Part shown: in pieces, positions 33,092 to 44,157 of the stretch | Position numbering within the stretch: position 1 is the first letter of the stretch | Layout of the letters: every line of letters starts with the position of its first letter | Assembly: GCA_963930775.1 (NCBI GenBank) | Contig: OZ005689.1 | Coordinates: 27,602,044-27,666,043 of the forward strand | Reading direction: 5' to 3' | Length of the DNA stretch: 64,000 bases | From: Cliona cf. orientalis | Taxonomy: Eukaryota > Porifera > Demospongiae > Clionaida > Clionaidae | Made by a program: the position numbers and the translations under genes | Notes under the pieces: generated by a model | Seen by the model: the letters and a program-made list of their open reading frames with translations, nothing else | Told to the model about the DNA's origin: nothing | Database searches by the model: none

Positions 33092-33559
33092 TCAGTTACA
33101 ATGTAAGTTCATCGTGGCCATCATCCCACTGATGTTCTCCCTAGGCATTAACGATGGAGAGTGCAAATCAATAAGATCGGCAGTGGTTGGCCCAGAAGCA
33201 CCAGTCGGTGGGGAAGGTGGAGGTGTAGAAGCACTTCCACTGGCTGATGCGTGAGAGGATGGGGCAGAGGAAGCAGCGTCTGAAGTGCGTCCCGCTCTCT
33301 CTGGTCTCCTCCTCCTCCTCCTCCTCCTTTTGCGGCCTCTCTTAGGATAATCTGTTATGCAATCAGGTGAGTGAGTGTAGTTTAGAAAAGAGCCATGCAG
33401 TTTTACTTGTTAGTGGCCATTGTTCACCCCTCCCCTTCCATCTCCTCTCCAGCTCCAGTAGAGCCCTTTCTTTCTCCATCAGCTGTAGCTCCCGCTGGAA
33501 CTCGTAAAAGACGAATCCTATGTCAGGATGCAATGGAGCCTGGTATGACAGCAGGATAA
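33092..33559 (-). CDS. Unrecognised two-exon coding tail (coiled-coil plus Arg-rich)
   Basis: Exon 1 (33559 to about 33432) reads LLSYQAPLHPDIGFVFYEFQ, RELQLMEKERALLELERRWK, which should form a short coiled coil; a ttgcag acceptor precedes it. Exon 2 (33351-33092, acceptor aacag) reads DYPKRGRKRRRRRRRRPERA, then a Ser/Ala/Pro-rich region and DLIDLHSPSLMPRENISGM, stop TGA. It resembles the tails of Myb/SANT-type DNA-binding proteins of PIF/Harbinger elements, but no diagnostic domain is present. The upstream part was not found. Treat as a fragment. Confidence 0.35.
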
Positions 33560-34562
33560 CTGCAAGGTAGTCAACTTACTACTCAAGGATTCTCCCATTC
33601 CACTCGTTTTTGATCACCACTCATGGATTCTCCAGGACAGAGTACGTTTATATACTATCACTTACCTAAAGCATATATCTGGTTGCATCAGTCACTGGTT
33701 TATGCTTAATTCTAATATTGCACCATTCTGTTTCATTTCTGACTAAGATTCATGTGCAATATTTCTGTATCCTGCACATAAACTTGCATGATAATTGTGG
33801 AAGAGGGAATTACACCTCTGTGCTTTCACCAGGGTGTTGTAATAGTACCCTACCAACAAGATTTTCAGCAGATATGGCCAAGACTGCAGTCAAGGATTCA
33901 TTGGGGGGGAGACAGGGGGAAACTCCCCCCCCCCCCTTCCCCAAGGCTCTGTAGCTTCTCCTTCTAAGAATTTGACTTTAGTTAAATAAAAGCATCAAAA
34001 TATCACAATAAGTCACCAAATCAAACCACTAGCATTTGTTTTTCATGGCATGCTGTTTACATACAAGCAACGCTCTGCTATGACCTCTTCATAACTACAA
34101 GGTGTCACTGTGCCCTTTTACAGCCTTTTTTGCAATACTCTATATCGTGCATGCAGGCATGTACGTGATGAAAATACCATCGGATGCTAGATTCACTAAT
34201 CCCCTGTGATGGAAGACAATCAAGGTGGGCCGACTCAGACTGGGTGGAAATCTCAGAAGACATTGAATGAAGACGGCAAGGTGCACAGTACACGTACATA
34301 ATAATATTATTATAAATTTGTGTGTGTGTATGAAAGAAAGTAATGGTGACACTTGTCGACAGTCTCTGAGACTGATCCTACTATATACACTACTGATATG
34401 CAGCATGTGGGGTATGTACTCTAGTGAGCTCTAGTTTGTTGTTACCCTGCGTGCATGCGCAAGGGCCATTTGTCCACCTGTCATCGTTGTCCACAGATAG
34501 TTTGAGGTTTAGTAGCGCAAGGGTGTGATGAATGGTACAAAACCCGATTCACATCCTAGAAT
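33560..34562. other. No gene recognised
   Basis: About 1 kb with a C-rich run near 33925 and TACATGTA-type palindromes. Nothing coding was recognised. Confidence 0.35.
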
Positions 34563-34918
34563 TTAACCCTTTAACAACCAATGACGGGTATACCTGTCAA
34601 GCGCGCCAACGCGCGTAACGACCAATGACGGCTACAGCCGTCATAGCCAATGTCTGAATATACACGTAAGAAATAAGCGCACGAGCATGCTAAATCAACA
34701 GCTGTATTCTGTAAAGTCTGTACGACGCTTACCTTCGGCAGCTACTCTCTGTGTTCCTCGAGCGATAGAACTGCTACGCCCTGCTCTTCAGCAAAAAACG
34801 ACGGCTCACTTTCATTGACCACTTATCTCCAGTAAGTAACTCCACCCACAAACCCGAATACATTATTCATGAGCTAATTTACACAATACTACTATAGGCT
34901 ATATAGCGCTACACTACG

Positions 34919-35286
34919 ATGGCAGCTAGGTTGTCTAGGACCCTGTTGAGCACCCAGCAGGTAGTAGATCTCCTGGATGATGGTGAGGAGGCTGACTTTG
35001 AGATGGATGACTGTTTCTTCCCTGGCAGTGATGATGAGTTGGGCTTTGAGGAGGTTGAGCTGGAGGAGGATACAGTGTATGGTAATAGCATCATAAAATA
35101 TTCACACTAGTTACCTTTGCTAATAATATATATTTAGTGGTGATGGTGATGGTGATGGTGATGGCAACAACTCCGGTTCTGACGACAGTGACGTTGATGA
35201 GAGTGAATCTAGTGATGTGAGGTGTGCACACAATCATAATTTCATTTGCTATAACATGACTTACTGTGATGTGTGTGCGTGAGTGC

Positions 35287-35317
<31 letters not shown>

Positions 35318-37014
35318 TGAGTGTGTGCGTGCATGTGTGTGTGTGTGCATGTGGATAAGTATATACACACAGTTGAGGTGGGGTGTGTATACAGGTAGAC
35401 ACTTATACATGATTAGAATCTACATAATATGAGTGTACATGTACATGCATGTACTGCATGTCTAGTACATATAAGCACTCCTGTACAACTTACAGTGCAG
35501 AGAACATCTCATGGACGGAGATGTTGACTCCCATCACTGTGAAGGGCTTCATGAAGACAGCAGGGCCAAAAGTACCTATCCCACAGTCAGCGAAAGACAT
35601 CTTCTTCCTCTTCTTCACTCCCATCCTCCTTGAGCTAATCGTGGAGCAGACCAACAAGTACGCTGCAGAGTGTATGGGTCTAGAAAAGTTCGACAAATGG
35701 AACAAGGTGACAGTGGAAGAGCTATGTGCCTACATGGGATTTATGCTGCTCATGGGGATAGTGCACTTGCCCTCCCTCTACGATTATTGGAAAAATGACG
35801 AGGTGTACCACTACTCACCTATAGCTGATAAGATCTCCCGCAATAGGTTCCTTGAGCTTCACCGCTACCTCCACTTTGTTGACAACAGCACTCTATCACC
35901 ACCAGGGAGTCCAGACTACGATCGGCTGGGTAAGGTCAGGCCAGTAGCAGAGATCTTGTCTGATCGTGTTGCTGCCGTGTATGAGCCAGGACGAGACATC
36001 AGTATTGACGAGGCGATGATTCCCTTCAAGGGACGATCCACCTTGAAACAGTACATGCCTCTGAAGGCAGTGCGACGAGGAATCAAGGTGTGGGCGAGAG
36101 CAGAAGCTTCCAATGGGTATGTATCTGCTTTCCAGGTATATACTGGGAAACAAGGAGGCACAGCTGAAACTGGGTTGGGGGCAAAAGTGGTAAAAACACT
36201 TACCGAAGACTTGCACGACACTCACAGACACCTCTTCTTCGACAACTACTTCTCCAGTGTAGATCTCCTTCTAGATTTGCACAGAAATGGGCTTTATGGC
36301 TGTGGCACACTGAGAGCGAACCGTAAAGGGTTCCTCCCACAGTTGAAGCCACTCGTGAAGAAGGGGTTCAAGGAGAGAGGTGAGAGCAGGACATGCCAGT
36401 CAAAAAATCTGACCGTCTCCTTGTGGCAGGATAATAAGCCAGTCACTGTCATCGCCACAGATTCAGATCCAACACAAATGGACAGCGTTTCTCGTAAACA
36501 TAAAGATGGCAGTTCCCACACCTATCCATGTCCACCTGCAATAGCAGAGTATAACAGAAAGATGGGAGGAGTCGATTACAACGACCAGCTTAGGGGATAC
36601 TATCATGTTCGCCTAAAGTGTAGGAAGTATTACAAGTACATTTTTTGGTTTATGTTCGACCTCATTGTCACAAACTGCTTTATTCTCTGCCGTGACTTCA
36701 CTGATTTACCTTATAAATCAGTGAAGGAGTTTCGGGTTGCGTTGGTGAAGGAGCTAATTGGCAGTTATGCCAGCCAAAAGAGACCAGGCCGTCCTCGACA
36801 CACCCCTGCTGCATGTCGCTTCTGCCAGGCTCATTTCCCCACTCGAGGAGCAGAGAATGGTCGACGCTGCCACCACTGCTATCACAACAAGAAGCAGTGA
36901 CACCAGAGAGTGTGGTATTGCAAAGATTGCAACATCTTTTTATGTCACAATGGGCGTGATGACGATTGTTTCCGCGAGTACCACCTCAAACATGGACCAC
37001 CTAGTGTAGACTAA
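34919..37014 (+). CDS. piggyBac transposase with one in-frame TGA in its tail
   Basis: The acidic N-terminal exon starts at ATG 34919 (MAARLSRTLLSTQQVVDLLD DG) and ends near 35081. A second acidic stretch with Gly-Asp repeats lies at about 35138-35222, and the main exon runs from about 35470 to 36900. Catalytic aspartates: D1 in DISIDEAMIPFKGR, D2 in HLFFDNYFSSVDLL, D3 in KMGGVDYNDQLRGY. Then YYKYIFWFMFDLIVTNCF, the linker KRPGRPRHTP and a Cys-rich finger with CRFC and CHHC. At 36898-36900 a TGA stands where an Arg CGA is likely; the same frame continues through VWYCKDCNIFLCHNGRDDDC FREYH to TAA at 37014. The tail therefore loses half its zinc ligands. piggyBac enzymes cut and paste at TTAA. 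Exact junctions of the first two introns are uncertain. Confidence 0.9.
35144..35350. repeat. Microsatellites inside piggyBac
   Basis: A GATGGT run at about 35140-35164 encodes the Gly-Asp repeat of the transposase N-terminus. A (TG)n tract at about 35288-35350 fills the following intron. Confidence 0.75.
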
Positions 37015-37054
37015 AATTATCAGTGTTGCCAAGAACTTTATCCATCTCTCTCTT

Positions 37055-37090
<36 letters not shown>

Positions 37091-37589
37091 CCCCCTCTCC
37101 ATCTGCCCCTCCCTTCTGTATCATATTATTATGCATGTATGTACTCTGACCTCAATAATACATGTACAGCTGACAAGTATTTCTTGTCACAAAACTATAA
37201 GAAACTCTTTGGTGAGCAAAAATGGCATGATATCTATACAATAACGACTTTATAAATAGGGAGGGGCTTACTAGCGAGTCTGATCATGCACTCTTGGCTG
37301 AAGTATCGCCCCCGTTATAGTAAGTTTATTATCGCTTACCGTTTTCGATTCATACCGCTTCTTTTTACTTCACGATCACCAAGGAAGGACTTCTACGTGT
37401 TACTCGATCCTTCTTCGGGGTATCCTCTCTCCGCCGCTTCAATAGCAAGGCCTCAGAGCAAAAGACATCCATGAGGCAACTGATCGTTCGACCCTACCCG
37501 ACCTTGGTCACGAGTAGGTCACGCGCTCATAAAATATTCGGTCGTTACGCGTTTCCGGGTACCGTCAATATTGGTCATTAAAGGGTTAA

Positions 37590-38590
37590 GTTATGGCTTA
37601 TTGAAGGTCTCTCATATTACGTTTACATGGGGAAGCCATGCATTTGCCATTTTTTCTGCCCACGTGCTATGTGATGGGTGGGACCATGCACACACATAAT
37701 ATACTTGACTACCTTTACCTGACGTGTTCAAAATTGGAGTATAGAGTGCCTGTGAGTCTGGGGAAAGTAAAAAATGGATATTATATTGCACACGAAAATA
37801 CTTTCGGGTGATTGTGCACTACCACTCCCACTAAAATTAATATTGGTCCAAAGTGTGATAGTATACTGAGTTTATGCTTGTTTCACACCCTCATTTGTAC
37901 AAATGAACTGGATTCCGGGACAGTACTGCAGTACTTCTGGGACAATGGTAAGAAATCCAGGAGTGTCCTGGACATTCTGGGACTGTTGGCAACTATGTGT
38001 ATGACTGATGGCATCATTGAATTTGGTGCAAATCAGTAATAATCAAAACAGCGCTAGGGCACTTGATCCACAAGTAGGAAGTACATGTACATGTACCATG
38101 TCAACCAAAGAAACTGGCTAGGTTCTGGCTACAAACTCTTACTTAGTCTTGAGTACATTGTTCATGGTATAATATAGTTCAACTCAATCACCCATTTCTC
38201 AATCTCGGCTGAATGGAACTTGAATCGGGAGCAAATTATGTAACACTCATCGAAATACTAAGCATCCTTGATGCATATACTGTCCATGCAGAAGGCAATG
38301 GATTTGGAATAGAACCACTCGAGGTCAGGGAAGTCACTAAAGAGTGATAGAGTGGCATAGCACCGTTCTTAAAACCCATTTTGCAATTGATGTGGTTTTT
38401 TATAACCACAAACACCCTTTGATGTTTAACCATAGCACCGCTCTTTGATTTTGCTCTAGTGAGTTGCCTGCTCAAGGAGGTTCGAAAAACGAGCCTTCAA
38501 AACAAGAAAATCTCGTTCCTGCTGAACACAGGATAGATACACGGACCTACTAGTATAATATTATGTACATTTACATTGTACAAGGGATTA
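37590..38590. other. No gene recognised
   Basis: Flank to the right of piggyBac. The short open frames are not supported by any motif. Confidence 0.35.
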
Positions 38591-38791
38591 CCGTAGGTCG
38601 GGTTTTAATTGCAAGTATCTATTAATTAATGTGAATTGCGAGTTTTCTACGTTTCACAATAGATTCGCAAACATAAACTCACATGTATACTACAGTACTG
38701 TACCAGGTCGTCCATCGCAAGATTTGCAATTTTGCCTGACTTGACTAGAACGCAATCATTAAACTATACGCAATTAAAACCCGCCCTACGG
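38591..38791. mobile_element. MITE, CCGTAGGTCGGG ends, TA-flanked
   Basis: Ends CCGTAGGTCGGGTTTTAATT and, inverted, AATTAAAACCCGCCCTACGG. TA lies on both sides (38589-38590 and 38792-38793). 201 bp. TA target use suggests a Tc1/mariner-type transposase. One of five CCGTA-starting families in the window. Confidence 0.85.
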
Positions 38792-38793
38792 TA

Positions 38794-39405
38794 ATGTAAG
38801 TGTTCATTCAGTGTGGCATTGACCCATTAATGTTCTCTCGATGCAGGCATTAATGGTTGTGACACTGGCAGAAGTGTCTATAGATCCAGGAGAAGCTCAC
38901 AGAAGACTAGCCCGGCTAGCCAGGTTTCAACAGAGTCTGCAACTTAAATTACTATCATGACTAATATATAGTCGTGTAGAATTGTTACTATAGCGTAGCA
39001 ATCACAATTTTTATCATGATATAAAATATATTAAATTTTGTTACATTAGCACATTCTATGGTAAATCAATGGACACTATGACGACAATGTGGATTGGTAT
39101 TCAAATTTGCCACTGCTTTGTATAATTATTCCATTACATGATAATAATATGAGGAAGTGATGTAAATTAATTTTATGTGTTACCGATTGCATGATATTGT
39201 GCAATAATTATTAGCTACTGCATGGTATTTTTTTGTGTTGGACCTTAATTGCCCTGTTGACTAAACGTGTTGTGTTCTCTGGACCATTATTAGCTACTGC
39301 CTGCTTGCTGATCTTGTGAAGTTAGCACATTTTTCTCTCTGTGATGGAGTTACGTTCTCAGGTTGAAGTGAGTGCCAGCTGTTTATTTCTTGTTTAGCGT
39401 GCAAT
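38794..39405. other. AT-rich, no gene recognised
   Basis: Non-coding AT-rich sequence. A fragment ATTATTAGCTACTGC occurs twice (near 39206 and 39287). Confidence 0.35.
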
Positions 39406-39615
39406 TAATTTCTTCAAGTCCTCCTTTGACACTCGTCCCAGAATAATTTTCATACTAGAACTCTCTTGAAACTTGCATAATAATAACTAGAGCTCTCTTG
39501 AAACTTGCATAATAATAATTTATTATTATCCAAGTTATTATTATGCAAGTTTCAAGAGAGCTCTAGTATGATAATTATTCTGGGATATGTGTCAAAGGAG
39601 GACTTGAAGAAATTA
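39406..39615. repeat. Near-perfect ~210-bp hairpin
   Basis: AATTTCTTCAAGTCCTCCTT at the left is inverted at 39590-39615, and the arms continue through GACA, CCCAGAATAAT and CTCTCTTGAAACTTGCATAA. The left arm also has a tandem duplication of the CTCTTGAAACTTGCATAATA block. It is probably a foldback MITE. No target duplication was identified. Confidence 0.85.
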
Positions 39616-39756
39616 TTATTATTATGAAGGTTGCCCATGCATTCATAACAGACAACGTATTTCAGTTTGGTAATTTTGTCAGCTTTAGAATTCCATAACG
39701 TCGTAGTCCATAATATCTATGATAACGTTTACCTACAATATGACATAGGGTTTGTG

Positions 39757-39874
39757 CAGAGGAGGTTGGTCGTATCCAGATTCTAGTTAGAGTGTGTCGT
39801 ACTTGCCAGAGGCTACAATGTATATATTATGATACCCATACCGATATTGTGAAAATTATGACCAACCTCCTCTG
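39757..39874. repeat. Small inverted-repeat element, 118 bp
   Basis: CAGAGGAGGTTGGTC at 39757 and its exact inverse GACCAACCTCCTCTG at 39860. AT-rich middle without coding sequence. Probably a short MITE. Confidence 0.7.
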
Positions 39875-40631
39875 GATTGTGTGCATGAGCCGAATGCACA
39901 TGGCCTGATCAACAAAAGGCAGTGTTTTACATGATGCTTGTGGGCCTTGCCAATAATATGAAGCCAATTTTGCAACAATTTTGTTGTGCTTAGGAGTCAG
40001 TCACAATAATTATTTCTATGTAGAGATATCCTGATCTGGCAATTTTTGTACTGATGACAGACACACAAAACCAATAATATTATTCCTTTACTCCTTGCAC
40101 ATGTGAATGTGCTATAATAACTATATTATATTAGTATTATACTAGTGTAGCTAATTTGCTTTATGACAGTCTGATTGGTTTTAGGAGTGTACATTGGTGA
40201 CTTCAGTTCAGTTGTTTAGAGGAAGTAAGTGAAGGGCGAAGTCAGGAACTTCTTGCTGGGGTGCATGCTTACCATAACATAACAATAATAATATCGATGA
40301 GTAAGTCACATGAGTGAAAATTTAGTTTTGGCTGATTTTATAACTTTGGCAGTTGGATTGGTGAATAGTAGTTATAACAATAATATTATAGGCATGTAGA
40401 GATTTTGATTCAGGAAGCGGTGGCACTGCTGTACTGTAGCTGTCAGAGTGGTACTGCAATGTGTGTACTGATAATAATTATAATAATTTTATAATATTAA
40501 TAATTATATTATTACAGAGCACTTGCCCCAACAAATTAGCCAGCCAATAAAGTCATCATGCATGCACCTCGTTCATGTACTGCCTCTCTTGCTATAGACT
40601 TGCTCCCTCGATGACTATACAATAGGTTCTA
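39875..40631. other. AT-rich, no gene recognised
   Basis: Many ATAATAAT stretches near 40440-40520. No coding potential seen. Confidence 0.35.
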
Positions 40632-43600
40632 TAGCTCAGGGGCGGATCCAGGGGGAGGGAACACAGGGCCCATTCCCCCCCCCCCCCCCCCCCCCAACAC
40701 ACACACACTGGCACACTGATCTGACATAGCTACTACAGTTCTGCATTAATAAGCTCAATACAGTGTTGAATTAATTACAAACTTGCCTTTGAAAAGCGTT
40801 TATTCAGGCTGAGTACCGCCTAGCAGCTACTCGAAACAAGTATTATGAAGCCAGGAGCTGGAAGCCAGCTGTGATTTCAGTGGGCGTTAAATAGAAATGA
40901 CCACACCCCGTCATGCATGGTGCATGCACGTGGACCAGTATAGGCCCGGCTATATGTGTATAGGACACGATATGAAACGAACAAGAGGCCCAAAGGGAAC
41001 TACTAAGAAGCCACGTCACAGAGAGTGTGGCTACAATATAAAGCAATATTTCATTAACAGCAGGTGAGTCACTCACTGAGTAGTAGTACTAGCTATAAAT
41101 TTCCTGAAAAACTACATGTACTATGTACATGTAGCTAAAATTATAGCTAGGCTGTAGCTAATGGTAGCTACTTTACCAGTAATTGACTAATTCCCGTTCT
41201 CATATACAGTGCTATACAAAATGATATCAATTTTGTTGGGGAAGGCCACGAGAACGAATCAGCGTTTCAAGATGGTGGAAGTGTGGAGCCTAATGATTCA
41301 CATTTGTCTTCAGTGAGCCTGAGCTCCAGCGAGAGTGAAGACGAATCATTGGAATACTTCAGACAGCAAAATGACCCACAGCAACCAGGAGGGGGTGAGC
41401 CATCATCATCCCCACTGTCTCGTAGCAATTCACCTGTCAGTGAGAGTAGTGAACCTGTACTTAACCCAGCAGTCAGTTCAGGTGATTTTGGAAAAGTTGT
41501 GCAATTGAAAGCCAGTAGGGAACTCACAGATCACGAAAAGCTCACCCTTTTAACTAAACACTTTGTGCCACCTCGTAGCTATAAATTTCCTGCTCGTTTT
41601 ATCGGTGGCCGTAATAGGCACTTCCAGCAGAGTTGGTTAGACCAACACAATGGGCTAGCTTACTCTGAATCTGAAGATGGGGGCTACTGTAAATACTGTG
41701 TGCTTTTTGCTAGGGATGGGCCTGCAATGGAGCTTGGTGTTTTTGTCAACAGGCCATTAATTGACTTCAAAAGGGCAACGGAAAAACTCCATGACCATTT
41801 TCATAATAAAAAGTTTCACAAAACATCCATAGAGGCTGCTTCAACATTCACGCTGGTAATGAAGAATCCAGACTTAGCTATTGATCACCGGCTTAGTTCA
41901 GAAAAAAGTAAACGTGCAGCTGAAAATCATCGCAAACTCTTGTCCATTGCAGAAACTGTGATATTTTGTGGATGACAGGGGCTTGCCTTCAGAGGCCACC
42001 GCGATGATACTCCTTCCACCAAGGAAGATTCATGTAGCAACCATGGAAACTTCCTTGCATTGCTACACTTTCGAGTACAGGCAGGTGATCAGGTGCTAGA
42101 AAATCACCTGAAAACAGCAGCAGGAAATGCCCTATACACTAGCAAGACAGTTCAAAATGAAATGATTACAATCTGTGGCGATATCATTCAAGGGAAGCTC
42201 CTGGGGATGGTTAAAAAAGCTGGTTTCTTCTCTGTAATAGCTGACGAAGCTACAGATGTAGCTAATGATGAACAACTATCAATCTGTGTTCGTTTTGTAC
42301 ATAATGGCTCACCATGTGAAAAATTCCTTGCTTTCCATGAATGTCAGTCCGGAGTAACTGGTGAAGCCCTTGCTGATGATATTCTCTCCGCGCTTGTTGA
42401 GTGGCAGCTGCAACCTCAGCTTCTTTGTGGCCAAGCATACGATGGGGCAGGAGCAATGGCTGGAAAGTCAAAAGGTGTTGCTTCCCGTATTCTCTCCAAG
42501 TACCCTAAAGCTTTGTATACGCACTGTGCTGCGCACAGATTGAACCTTTGCGTAATGAAATGTTGCTCAATTCGAGAAGTAAGTAATATGATACAGACTG
42601 CAGACAAAATTTCGCGTTTCTTTAGCAATTCACCCAAAAGACAACTTGCTTTGGAAAAGTGGATTGATAGTGTGCTTCCTGAAGAAAACCGAAAGAAGTT
42701 AAAGGAGCTCTGCCAAACACGGTGGGTGGAACGTCATGAAGCTTTTGAAGTTTTTTCCGATCTTTTCTTGCCAACATTTTGTTGCCTTGAAGCCATTGTT
42801 TACAGTGCACCATCAGATTGGAATCGGGAGACACGCTCTGATGCCCAGTCATTGTTATTGGCCATGTCACAGTTCCCATTCATGGTTGCACTGGTACTCT
42901 CCCAAAAAGTCCTTGCATACACAAAAGGGCTTAGCATAAAGCTACAGGGGCGTTACATTGATGTTGTTCGGGCTCACCAGGATATTGAGTCAGTCAGAAC
43001 AACTATAAGAGATGTCCGATCTAGGGTTGATGATTTTCATTCACAAGTGTATCAGGAAGTCCTCATGCTTAGCCAGAGGGTTGATGTTGTAGAGGCAGCA
43101 CGACGACAAGCGAACAGGCAGCAGCATCGCCATAATAACCCAGCGGACAATATTTCTGACTACTACAAATGTAATCTTACTATTCCTATTCTGGATCATC
43201 TTAGCAGTGAACTAGATATTCGCTTTGATGCTGATTGTTCACAAAACCTAATCGAGTTCATGCAGTTGCTACCATTTGAAGTAGTCAAATCCACCTCCCG
43301 ACTAAGGCTGGAGAATTTTAGTAGCCTGCTCCAGCTCTATGGTGGTGATTTGCCATCTGTGAAATCATTTGATGTAGAGCTTGACTTGTGGCAAAACAAG
43401 TGGAATCGTGACCCTGAGCAGGCTCAAGAATTAAATACTCCTGAAAAGGTGTTGTATCAAACAGACTATGACTACTTTCTGAACATTCATACTCTGATTG
43501 CGATTGTGGCTACATTACCTATAACCAGCTGTGAGTGCGAGAGGTCTATCAGTATGCTGAAACGTGTCAAGACTAGTCTCCGTAGTACTATGACTGAAAA

Positions 43601-43944
43601 GCGACTCAATGGACTTGCATTGCTCCAGTATCATCGCACTATACCTCTCACTGCTGATGAAGTTGTTCAGGAGTTTGTACATAGCCACCCTCGTAGGATG
43701 CTTACAGCAAACCCATTTAATGACTAACTATTGTGTTTTTTAAACATCATTTACGGTTTGCATTGTTTGTCTCAAATGTCGTGAAATCAAGTTATTTAGA
43801 ATACATATTTCAAAAATTTTCCTGGGGGGGCATGCCCCCAGACCCCCCTAGTTTGGCTGGCTGCAAGCAGCCAGCCCTCTGTCACAATCATGATCAATGA
43901 GTGCCCCCCCCCCTTCCCAAAATCCTGTATCCGCCCCTGTAGCT
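40632..43944. mobile_element. hAT transposon, complete, 5-bp target duplication
   Basis: The element proper is 40637-43939 (3303 bp). Ends CAGGGGCGGATCCAG and, inverted, CCTGTATCCGCCCCTG; TAGCT on both sides (40632-40636 and 43940-43944). Most hAT elements make 8-bp duplications; the hAT5 group is described with 5 bp, and this fits it. A C run (40675-40696) lies near the left end, and a CCTGGGGGGGCATGCCCCCA palindrome near the right end. Confidence 0.92.
40972..43727 (+). CDS. hAT transposase (ZMYM1/TTF-finger type), one in-frame TGA
   Basis: Exon 1 (40972-41063) reads MKRTRGPKGTTKKPRHRECG; after an intron (gtgagt ... atacag) exon 2 runs from 41210 to 43727 in phase. A TTF-type zinc-finger region follows the acidic N-terminus: KFPARFIGGRNRHFQQSWLD, GYCKYCVLFARDG, LHDHFHNKKFH. 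Then DUF4371 (LENHLKTAAGNALYTSKTVQ, FFSVIADEATDVANDEQLSI), LCGQAYDGAGAMAGKSKGVA and YTHCAAHRLNLCVMKCC (RNase-H core), TRWVERHEAFEVF, and the C-terminal dimerisation region TLPITSCECERSISMLKRVK TSLRSTMTEKRLNGLALL. Only one break: TGA at 41973-41975, probably from Arg CGA, after which the frame continues as QGLAFRGHRDD. The full protein would be about 870 residues. It acts by cut and paste. Confidence 0.92.
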
Positions 43945-44157
43945 AGTAGCCAAACTTGAAGGTACATGCGGTGCACCACCCGTGAGCATATAATATGAAC
44001 ATAATAATTATTTAAAAAGTGACATTTCCTTAGGCAAGTAAATTTGGTGTGTCAGATAAACTTAATGCACATGGAGGTATAGTACAGGGCAAAATTTCCT
44101 GGTATGCACGATATTCTGCCCTGTACTGTACTACACTGTGACACATAGAATTTCCTA
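43945..44157. other. Spacer with a short palindrome
   Basis: Contains TAGTACAGGGCA at 44080 and its inverse near 44123 around a 40-bp core. No gene. Confidence 0.45.

Larger units (their letters stand above)
34563..37589. mobile_element. piggyBac transposon, complete, TTAA-flanked
   Basis: The element proper is 34567-37585, flanked by TTAA at 34563-34566 and 37586-37589. The left terminus CCCTTTAA..ACCAAT.GACGG is matched inverted at the right end. Subterminal CG-rich blocks (GCGCGCCAACGCGCG near 34600; ACGCGCTC and TTACGCG near 37510-37545) are also shared between ends. About 3.0 kb, one gene on the plus strand. Together with the open transposase this indicates a young insertion. Confidence 0.93.
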
